NCBI GenBank assembly: GCA_023053545.1
Contig: JAKZAN010000006.1
Location: 4,841,001-4,905,000 of the forward strand
DNA from: Lepidurus packardi
Taxonomy: Eukaryota > Arthropoda > Branchiopoda > Notostraca > Triopsidae
Reading direction: 5' to 3'
Length of the DNA stretch: 64,000 nucleotides
The position numbers and the translations under genes were made by a program. A model generated the notes under the pieces. It was not told the DNA's origin and searched no databases. It worked only from the letters and a program-made list of their open reading frames with translations. The stretch's first letter is position 1, and each line of letters starts with the position of its first letter. Positions 52,987-64,000 of this stretch are shown here, piece by piece.

Positions 52987-54463
52987 TTGAGAAGAGGCCA
53001 TTAGATATATCGTAATTGATCTTACCTTGATTGTTTGTGCCTAATTTGACTTTGGTTTGGGTACGTAAACTTGCATACTTGTTTCCTTTTCTTGGTTATA
53101 TAATACAGCACTGTCCAATAATATTGCAAAGAAAATTTCTGGCTCCTCTATTTACCCCAAACTTTACATTTATTTTTAGTTTGACAGTTAAGTAAAACAA
53201 GGTTAAACAGAGAACTAAAAAGATATTATTAAATTAAAACTAGTTGCGAAGGGCGGATTAGAATGTCCACATCCTAGAATTGACCCTTGTATTGCCTTCT
53301 TTTCAGATTAAGCTTGCCTCTGGAGATAAGTCTGAACTGCGAACCTTAGAAATGTCAGGTAGCTGTACGAGCTTTCTCCTTCAGTTTTCAGTACAGAATT
53401 TGAACTCGTTAGAGAAGGTCCAAGGGAACCAATCAAGTCCTGCTTACTTAATTAAAACGCAACTAAAGTGATTTAGAGTTTCGGGAGGATACACATATTC
53501 ATAACCTTCCCAATACGGAAAATGAAGAAACTAAGCATTTTTGTGGAGTAACTTGGCTAAGCAAGCCAACTCCGCCTGCCGTAACTGTGAAAGCGCATAA
53601 ATGGCTGCTAATGCCTGTTCGAGCGTCTTCAAATCCCTTTTTAATTGTGGACAGAAGGAAGCTGTCACCCAACAAATGCTTATAACTGACTTTACCACCC
53701 AGGAATTTTAGTACCTATTTTTTTTATTCATATCAAACTGATACCTTTAACTTAACTGTCTGCCAAGACATGACGTAATCGAAACCTTATTTGATTAACC
53801 CTATACGTTCTTATTGTGTAATGGTGTAAAAATATAAACAGATATTAAAAACCGAAGCTAGCTACTTAACATTAATTTAATATGTGGTATTTTTTACATT
53901 TTCACCTGACCTGACTTGACCTAGAGACTTTACGAAAAGTATTCTCTTCTTGACGTTACTTGGCACTGACTGTAGAAACCCTTCTACATAGGATGGCAGA
54001 TAAACTTTCATAACCAACGAGAGCTTCAATAAATTCGTTCAAATGGAGCCACAGCCTAATTAGTTTTGTTATTACTTGTATTAGTCCACCGGGTCGAATT
54101 AGTCCGTAATTAATTAAACTTTTAAAAAACAAACTACATTGATTGGGACCGATTTCAACGATTCAGCGATCATTAAATGGCCAGCGTGTATTACATGGCA
54201 GGACGCTTTTGATCAAGGACAATACCTGTGCTATGGAATTCGATTTGCAAGATCGTGTTCGTGAATAATTCGTGAAATACGTGTTCTGCAAGGCGATTTG
54301 CAATTTAGAAATCTTACATTTTTTAACGTGGAATCTGGACTTAAATTGCCTAAATCATTCGTTTATTTCGATTGTCTTATACTATTAAATTTCGAGCTTT
54401 AGATTTGTCTTATCACAATCGAATAAAGCATCCTGTAACATTACGAAATATTAAAACGTTAAG
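52987..54463. other. Gap: BTB downstream region
   Basis: Contains the decayed BTB copy (about 53570-53715) and a stretch at 53388-53440 resembling 55829-55878 after cuticle gene C. Otherwise AT-rich and without recognisable genes. Confidence 0.45.
53570..53715 (+). pseudogene. Decayed copy of the MATH/BTB gene
   Basis: Reads VKAHKWLLMPVRA where the intact gene has LTAHRWLLMARSS, and further on ITDFTTQEF where the gene has IVDFTVQEF. Only part of the BTB domain is recognisable, the spacing is shortened, and the frame meets stops soon after. It is probably a remnant of a tandem duplication. Confidence 0.6.
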
Positions 54464-54969
54464 CTATTCTAATAGTTTGTAGGCTGCAGCACGGCAAGAT
54501 AAAATAAGCGATGTAAATAAAGACGATAAAAGTGTATACTATTGCCTGGTGAGCTGGAAAGTAATTGACCGTTTGAAAGTTCGAGCATTTGGTCCGTAAC
54601 AAAGCCATCGGCGAAATCTTTATTCAAGGCTGAGTAGATTACTATACCAGAAGCGTTACATGCCATATACTTGGGGGGACAGACAGCATCTAGGAAAAGT
54701 AGCAAGCAAGATCACGATCAAACTACATGTGGTTATACGCACACGCAAAAAAAAGAAAACAAAGAAACAGCTGCACCGTCACGCAGCTTTCTCTTCGGTA
54801 TATAAGACAGTCCGCTTTACCTGTTGAATCATCAGTTCACTTCGAGCCGAGCAATACTCCAATTCCTTAACCATGAAGGTAAAGAATCTGAAGTTTTGGT
54901 GTCCTTTTAACTCGAACTTAAGTACTGCGACGGCTAACAATTGATAGTTTTCTTTCACTTTCTATGTAG
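54464..54969 (+). repeat. 5' flank shared with cuticle gene B
   Basis: Counterpart of 50395-50937: promoter, first exon and first intron are nearly the same as for gene B, with an internal deletion of several tens of bp near 54705. Confidence 0.88.
54799..54836 (+). promoter_or_regulatory. TATA box and initiator of cuticle gene C
   Basis: TATATAAG at 54799-54806 and TCAGT at 54832-54836, 37 bp before the ATG. Confidence 0.8.
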
Positions 54970-55525
54970 CTTTTCGTTATCGCCGCTTTGTTGGCTTTGG
55001 CCGCCGCTGACCAACCATACAGACAAGCGTACCCTGCCCCGGCTCCGTACAAAGCTGCTCCCGTGTACCAACCCGCTCCGGCCTACAAACCGGTAGCTTA
55101 TGAGAAGCCTCAATACGTAAGATTCAGAAACCTTACGGCATTTCGCGACGCAGGAATTAATTTTCAGATCGTTTTCTCTGTACTGGTTTCTATAGGAAGA
55201 GTCCGGCAAGCCCCACTCGTTCGAATATGCCGTGAAGGACGCTCAAACTTACGCCGACTTCGCTCACGTTGAAAACAGCGACGGCCAGACCGTCAACGGC
55301 GAATACCGCGTCAACTTGCCCGATGGCCGCACTCAAATCGTCAGCTACAAGGCTGATGACTACGGCAACGTTGCTGACGTCAAGTACATTGGAGAAGCCA
55401 AGTACCCCGAAGAGAAACCCTACAAAGCTGCCCCTCAGTATGCTAGCCCCGCCTACGCAGCTCCCTCCTATGAAGCCCCCAAAGCTTATGCTCCAGCCCC
55501 CGTGTACACCCCATCAAAGTATTAA
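54873..55525 (+). CDS. Rebers-Riddiford cuticle protein C
   Basis: Three exons (54873-54878, 54970-55116, 55196-55525) give 160 residues. The N-terminal arm differs from A and B by single changes (KPVAYEKP). The R&R domain is the same as in B (AQTYAD). The tail, however, is that of gene A (QYASPAYAAPSYEAPKAYAP, ending YTPSKY). Together with the flanks this makes C a 5'-B/3'-A mosaic. It is an exoskeletal chitin-binding protein as described for A. Confidence 0.95.
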
Positions 55526-55780
55526 AGATTATATCTATGTAAATGGAAAAAATTATGCTATACAAAGGACGATTCTGTTTTAAACTACGTTGTTTTCGCT
55601 TTCTCATGAAAGAAGCTTATATATCACTCTCCTTACTAGTAGCATTAAGGACGCGTCAATTGCACGACATTTTGAAGAGAGGTGAAAGTAATCTAATCGT
55701 ATTTTACCATGAAGATCCGTTTTTTATCTTCGTAGCATATGGAAGAAGTTTGATACTTTTGTTTTGGAACAAAGTTGTGT
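55526..55780 (+). repeat. 3' flank shared with cuticle gene A
   Basis: Counterpart of 48808-49062. Identity fades beyond about 55780. Confidence 0.9.
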
Positions 55781-56207
55781 ACGAGATTTTTCCTTCAGTC
55801 TGCAATGATAGATCCTTTAGTCTATGTCTTCAATACAGAATCTGAATTCATTACGGGAGGCCCAAGTGAACCATCAATTTAAGTGTTTTCCGTTTTCTGA
55901 GATCAATTTCCAATCTTTATGAAGATTATTAAATAATGTGTCACTAAAGCTTTATTCCAAGGCATTTGGCATAGGCTTTATGCAAATCAATTTAATTATT
56001 GAACATTCGGTAGTATATGTAATGCCGAAGCATTACAAATATCGAACATTCAATTTGGCGGAAGTTTATCATGAAGTTCGGGACCTGAAACAAGAGGCCG
56101 TTAGTGCTGAAACTGACCCAACTTCCCTACCAAGTGTTGGCCCCACCCTAGACTAGATTCTCTTTAGCAACAGCAACAACGAAAAAATACAAACAAACTT
56201 TCCAAAA
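55781..56207. other. Gap upstream of Tip60
   Basis: Likely Tip60 promoter. A plus-strand frame (about 56021-56156, MPKHYKYRTFNLAEVYHEVR...) is hydrophilic but matches nothing I know; it may be chance. Confidence 0.4.
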
Positions 56208-58563
<2,356 letters not shown>

Positions 58564-58578
<15 letters not shown>

Positions 58579-59017
58579 CTATGACTCATGAAATTTGAAA
58601 GAAATTTTAGTTCTAAAATCCAATCTTTTTCTCTTCTTTTTTTTTGTGTGTATTTATGTGTATAAAGAAAGAATTGTGTGACAATACAAGAGACAGAAAC
58701 AGTTTTTGGAAAATACAAATCTTTTTTCTTAACCCAAAATGTACAACTTTTAAAAAATTATGTTTTAAACAGAATTACCCCGAGGTTGTAACGCGGAAAA
58801 TGATAACTATGACTCATGAAATTTGAAAGAAATTTTAGTTCTAAAATCCAATCTTTTTCTCTTCTTTTTTTTGTGTGTATTTATGTGTATAAAGAAAGAA
58901 TTGTGTGACAATACAAGAGACAGAAACAGTTTTTGGAAAATACAAATCTTTTTTCTTAACCCAAAATGTACAACTTTTAAAAAATTATGTTCTAAACAGA
59001 ACTACGCCGAGGTTGCA
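58564..59017 (+). repeat. Tandem duplication of about 227 bp over the Tip60 3' end
   Basis: 58564-58790 and 58791-59017 are nearly identical. Unit 1 starts in the last codons of Tip60 (CGCGGAAAATGGTAACTATG); unit 2 starts CGCGGAAAATGATAACTATG. The duplicated DNA is mostly 3' UTR. Confidence 0.92.
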
Positions 59018-59556
59018 ATCAATGAAGGAGCAATCAACGAATCAACTAGTTTCAAAAAACGTTTGCCAGTTAAATATAGTCCTTTGAAATTTGATTCTAT
59101 AATCCAACTGAATCTAATAATCAGTGGTCATAGCGCCCATAGCGCCGCCTACCTGTACATGTACATATCGTAATGGCAATTCACAGTTTCATAATACATC
59201 CATGGAACAGGAGACTTTCCATGGACGGACATGGAAATCCGCTATTCTTTTTGTTTGTGTGTGGTTATTCTGCAGGGTAAGTCAGCTCTGGGAATTGTTA
59301 TTTCCGTGCAAAAGAACCTAGCATGTTCCGGTTTGTTTCTGATGAAAGGGAAACCAAAAAGGAAACCAGAAGATCAGATACGAATTCTACCAATAAAAAA
59401 GAGGCTGCTTGCCGTTTCTGTATAAATTTGTTTTCTTATAGAGCGGTTTTGTTTCCTCTGGTGAAGTAGATTGTCGCGAAAGGAGATTAGTAAGAAAGCA
59501 AATCCCAGTGCGTCTAGTTTTCGTGTGTGTAAGTAGTTTTTTTGAAGCAGTTAGGA
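59018..59556. other. Gap between Tip60 and the lectin receptor gene
   Basis: Rest of the Tip60 downstream flank and presumed promoter of the next gene. No TATA box or ORF of note. Confidence 0.4.
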
Positions 59557-62500
59557 ATGGAAGCCAGTTTACGGATTGTCTCTTATATTCTATTATGCAC
59601 GACCTTTGTTTGGAGCCTTTCAAACAGGGGAGAAGAGCAGTGGGTTTGCGAAATGGGCGAAAAGTATTGCGTCTATAAACCACCACAGCCCAAGAATTGG
59701 TTTGATGCTTTCGAGAGCTGTACTCTTTTAGGTGGCATGCTACCGATTTGGAATGGGTTTAACGTACGTACCGAAGCTTGATTCGACTTAGTTTAGACTT
59801 AAGTATCTGTAATAGTACACACAGCAAATTCCGGAGGAAATAAAAGCGACTTGGTCTTGGTCCTCTTTGTTTTTGACTGCTGATAGATGGCATGAGTTCA
59901 ACGAAGCTACATATTCACCTAGTGATTACCTCATATTTATCAAAATGCTCACAATGTTTACTAATTACGCGTCATTTGGTAGCTTATGTTGGACATTCTG
60001 TAAATGTAAAAAGTGATGCGTTTCTTCGCCACGTAGCCAAGGGGGAGCACTGCTTCGCCATCGGTACTTCGAGTCATGCACTGTCTGATCCCAGGAAAGT
60101 AATATCTGTACCTAGAAACGACCACAAAGCTCTCGGTCATAACTGCAGTATTGCACTCCCCTTCCTGTGTATCACAGCTCAATCTAGTTTCAGTGAAACA
60201 CAGCGCAAACTAAGTAAGATGTTGAAGGAGTTTGGGTGCAATACTAACAACTTCCTCTTACGTTACAGAGCTTCCTCTGAAAGAAGTAATTGACATTGAG
60301 TTTAAGAAAGTAGCCGGACAGGATCCAGGGACTGAAGTCCTTCGCTGCGTGCCAAAATTTAAAGACGCGTATGACAACCGGACAGACAGGCCTTTCAACA
60401 TGGTCTGGATACTAGACGACGCTTACTATTATCACGAGGGTACCAAACATTTAGACCAAAGCACGGTAAAAAAAAATACTGGATAGTAAGGCTCCCGTCT
60501 AGCTTAAAACAGAAGCAAATTGTATGTTAAAAGTAAAAAACTAGTTGAGCTTTACGGGAGCCTGTAAGCAAAAACATATCTTCGTTTCCAAATTTCGGTT
60601 CAATTTTTAGACTATAACCGTACCGTATAACCACTTCACTAAATATGAATGTGAAGCAAGATACTTGGGGGTCATTTCCAGCAACCGTTCCCATGTGATT
60701 GAAATCGCTACTCCATCTAGGGGTAAACTGGTGTTGCGCATAAGGATTCGCAAAGCGAAAATTTCTACTCCATCTTTAGACTATATTAAGCAGATACGAG
60801 AGGTATTTTCTTCCCAATGATTGTTTTATTTTAGTTCATTTCTAGACGTTTAAAATTTTTAGCTCATAAAGGCGATTAACAATGACACTGGAGCCTTCAG
60901 CCTATCACAAAAAGGTGACACTAAGTTTGAACAGAACGACTCTGAATTGCTTCTCGCTGTCTACATGTTAAGTGACAATGTTCTGGGAAGAGGACTGACA
61001 GACATGATTACTTACGAGAGACAGATAGAGTCACTAAATGCATTACTGAATGGCAGTCGCATTAAGCAGGACTTACCTACTTTGGCCTTTCAAACGAATA
61101 CTCTGGAAGCCATCAAATTCTTTGAAAATCTTACCAGCAACGGCACTTTGGTTGGGGTACAATTCTTTGCAGTGGATCGGTGTCCTCTAGAAAGGAGTGC
61201 GTCATTCTTCTGGTCTGGTGGAGTTGGAGCAGAAGTCCAACCAAACTTAATGGTTGACGGACCTTTAGGAACTTGCCTTGATGAGTACGAATTTCCTGTT
61301 ACTCGGAAATGTAGTGGATCACTTGTTTCTGCAGCTCAATGGATGGAACCTTTCTCAGAAGAACAAGTGAGAGGATTGGGGTCATACATTGCTGCAACTC
61401 TAGCTTTTGAACATTCTGAACATTCACATTCTGAACATTTGAACATTACAGAACTGTTCGAGGCCTTCGAACAAAACCACATGCCGTGTAGGGTATTCCC
61501 TGATGGCTCTAGCAGAGAAGAAAGGGTTTTACTGTGTCAAGCAAGTACCACCTCGATCGTGGAACGATGCAATGGATGCTTGCTTTGGTGGAAATATCCT
61601 AAATCTTTCCAAGCAATCCATATTGGATCAGTATGACCCGACTGAATGGATCCATAACAGCATCCACTATTTGACCAGGGATAATACTTTGGGTACACTA
61701 AGGAGAAACCTATTATGGTTACCCTCAAGACGAAGAGTTCGTAGCGGTCCTTTGTACCCATATATGATGTCATCAAGTATTTAGTTTAAATCAATATTGA
61801 TAATTGCTTTTGTTAAACAACGAATGATATTTCTAGATAAAGAACAGCAAAAAGATTATTCCGCATCCAACGACTGGGAAGTTTCCCTTCCCGATAGTGC
61901 TGGTTCTGTTAATAAAAAACTAAGCTACGATGATCTTGAGGACAGCGAGTGTTTAGCTTGGTCTGTGAAAGCTCGAACTCTCACCACCCGGAGTTGCTCA
62001 GAGAGACACCCAACAGTATGTATCCGTCGCGGACATCCGGTCGGTTCAAGAAAAGTACCCGGTTTTCAGGAACTAGCGTCATCCTATTACATTCCAGAGT
62101 GCCGTGGATTTCACAGTATTGTGATAGACGCATTCGGACTAAATTCTTGCCAGAAACTCGTATATGCGAATGAATCGGCAAACTTTACTTGGGAAGAAGC
62201 ACAAATGCAATGCGGAAAGTATCATACCAGGTCTACTTTGGCAATACCTACAAGCTATGCCCTCCATCCAATCATTGATGTTAAGGCAACCTGGTTCGGC
62301 GTTCGTCGGTCAGGAGGACGCTTCAACACCACGTGTCGACTCGTGACTTCAACTAACCAGTGTGCTAATCTCATACATGGCTTCAGTAATGACACAGACT
62401 TCTTACACGGTGTTTATGTCAGTTCTTCAGGAAATGGCCAAGAATCTTTGACACTTCGTTTGCCTGAAACTAGACTTTCCCAAGCTGTGTGCCAAGTCAA

Positions 62501-64000
62501 TTTTCAGGTACCACTACTTGCCGAAACTCCGGTAATGTACCTTCTCAAGCTTGCTTATAAGAATAGCACAGGAAATACCCTCAAATTGTATCTAACACAA
62601 GAAGGCACGCTACTGAACGGCTTTGACTGGGAAAAGATTCTGAAACACGAACGGCAATTTATCCGTAGGGGACTCGTTTGCTTTGGAGATGGTGTATTAG
62701 TTGACATGCCAGACGTCGGTGATAACGAAGTTATGGAGATAGATCTTGAGTTCCCTTCTCATATCGTTAGTTTCTACTGCGAGTCCAAGACAAGTACTGC
62801 CATATTTCTACGATCAAATAGTGTACTTTGGCAGAATGCACGACTTACATTTGTGATAACCGGACGCGATCGTGGACTTCGCATTGTAACCGAGACGGAG
62901 TTGTTAAGATGGGAAGCTCTACAGGCCAAGGTAACAGTGGCGCCGTCGAGACCAGTCAGAACAGCCACAGATACTGCAGACGTATCAACTATGACCAAAT
63001 CTAAATTTGCTCAGCAGTATGAGACGAGTAAGATTAGTAACACACGCTGGAGAAATACTGGTTCCCGCGATATAGAGCTTGAAAGTGACAACTCTCTGGC
63101 AAAAATGCGAAAGTATACCGTGCTTAACACCAAATACAGCAAAGTGGGTGTCGATTCCAAGAACTATAAAGAGGTGCTGGTACGATGCCACGTGGTCGTT
63201 AGCAGTACAGCTGATAACCTAACTACGGCATTCATGCAATTGCGTGATGATATGGGGTCTCTTATGGAACAATTCCTAGGGAGACATTCCTTTGATTTTG
63301 AACCATTACGTAACATGTTGACATGCCTGGAAGAAGTGGAGGAACGTCCATTGAGGAATTTAACGTGGATCGAAACACCCTTAGACAGGACAACGTTCTC
63401 TCGAGAAGGTTGTGTGCTCGAGGGTGGTTCTTTAGTGCAGCGGACATGTATCGGCGACATTTATTCTGGAGCCTATTGGGGGCCAACACAGGTAAGATAC
63501 TTCAATTCGACTTTTGTTCAAGCTTTGTTCTGCTATGTGATTAATTTACGCAGGCTTGGAACTCAGAAGGGCAACTGGTAAACTTGTCAAGCAATTTTAC
63601 CTGTGCAAGACCTTCTAAAACCACGTCTTTGCTCCTGAACATGTCTGAAACTCAACAAAACGCAACGTCTGCGTTGGCTAAGCTGCAACAAATTACTGGT
63701 GAATGGGATCCCATCACAGCCGATGTTCAACTAACCGCATTAAGATTCTTGAACGCTACGACAGAAGAAACGAAGTTTTCCCAAATGAATGTCGAGCAGA
63801 CAGCCAACATAATCCAACAGGTAATTCACAGATATTATTTTTAGGGTGGTGTCTCGTTTTGCAGTTGGGCCGTAATGCGTTTTGTTTATACTGAAAGGTC
63901 CTCAATGTTGACACTAAGACCTTAGCCAACGCACAGAGGTTACCAAACGTATCGACCAATCTGTTGATGGGTATTGAGGAGATTCTTACAAGTACCAATG
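59557..64000 (+). CDS. Large C-type-lectin-like receptor, possible adhesion GPCR ectodomain (partial, runs off the window)
   Basis: Starts MEASLRIVSYILLCTTFVWS (signal peptide) at 59557. Exon 1 ends at 59763; clear later exons include 60269-60474 region, about 60611-60803, 60863 onward, 61837-63491, 63554-63820 and 63898 to the edge. A first C-type-lectin-like domain runs from YCVYKPPQPKNWFDAFESC to HNCSIALPFLC. After beta-rich and helical spacers come a second (GFYCVKQVPPRSWNDAMDAC ... RSCSERHPTVC) and a third (SCQKLVYANESANFTWEEAQ ... QAVCQVNFQ). Then a spacer with many NxT/S sites, a Trp/Cys segment (CVLEGGSLVQRTC ... YWGPTQAWNSEGQLV) like a hormone-receptor motif, and helical text (TSALAKLQQITGEWD, TLANAQRLPNVSTNLL) like the start of a GAIN domain. 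No membrane helix lies inside the window. Two frames clash near 61480-61540. Confidence 0.7.

Noticed and set aside
55938-56156. 72-codon frame just upstream of Tip60
   Set aside because: No known domain, no signal for splicing to neighbours; overlaps the probable Tip60 promoter.

Overview
The window is a piece of an arthropod nuclear genome, probably a pancrustacean or another compact-genome arthropod. The pointers are three tandem Rebers-Riddiford cuticle protein genes with TATA and TCAGT promoters, two Snakeskin-type four-helix membrane genes, spliced genes with mostly short introns (about 50 to 600 bp, AT-rich), and full-length orthologues of conserved animal genes. I cannot name the species. 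All exon joins were read by eye from GT/AG sites. For most genes the joined length is divisible by three and the protein follows the family, so those models are fairly firm.

Layout. 1-4.9 kb is transposon territory: a minus-strand LINE fragment (zinc-knuckle ORF1 end plus endonuclease start) abuts a plus-strand Mutator-like element with an OTU-protease ORF and a large DDE/SWIM/PHD transposase. 5.4-5.9 kb holds a small three-exon gene for a CCHC zinc-knuckle protein. 7-9 kb is a lysosomal phospholipase A2 (PLA2G15-type). 9.4-12 kb (minus) is RCC1 with a very long histone-H1-like tail. 13-15.6 kb (minus) is a tandem pair of Snakeskin-like genes. 17.4-18.1 kb is cytochrome b5, convergent with MARCH6/Doa10 (minus, 18.7-22.8 kb), which is divergent from the TFIIH subunit GTF2H3/Tfb4 (23.3-24.5 kb). 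25.1-27.3 kb (minus) is a PKNOX/PREP homeobox gene. 28-30.8 kb (minus) is peroxisomal acyl-CoA oxidase, divergent from oligoribonuclease (31.3-32.3 kb). 33 kb is an intronless PTB-domain gene. 34-38.3 kb (minus) holds two tandem copies of NDUFS2. 39-40.2 kb (minus) is a secreted coiled-coil glycoprotein. 41-46.6 kb (minus) is an intronless 1866-residue ZNFX1-type helicase fused to an NF-X1 zinc region and two PARP catalytic domains. 48.1-55.5 kb holds three cuticle genes, with a MATH/BTB gene and its decayed copy between the second and third. 56.2-58.6 kb is Tip60/KAT5. From 59.6 kb to the edge runs a large, incomplete C-type-lectin receptor gene that may be an adhesion GPCR ectodomain.

The genes do not form one pathway. 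Small themes are ER quality control (cytochrome b5, MARCH6), lipid breakdown (PLA2G15, ACOX), chromatin (RCC1, Tip60, PKNOX, TFIIH), mitochondria (NDUFS2, REXO2) and the body surface or epithelium (cuticle, Snakeskin-like). The strongest candidate for something undescribed is the intronless helicase with NF-X1 fingers and two PARP domains. ZNFX1 and several PARPs are RNA and antiviral factors, so a single-chain fusion is a plausible innate immune sensor-effector. Other points worth a second look are the mosaic cuticle gene array, patchy homogenisation of the NDUFS2 pair, an intron that has triplicated its own 5' splice site, and the lectin receptor.
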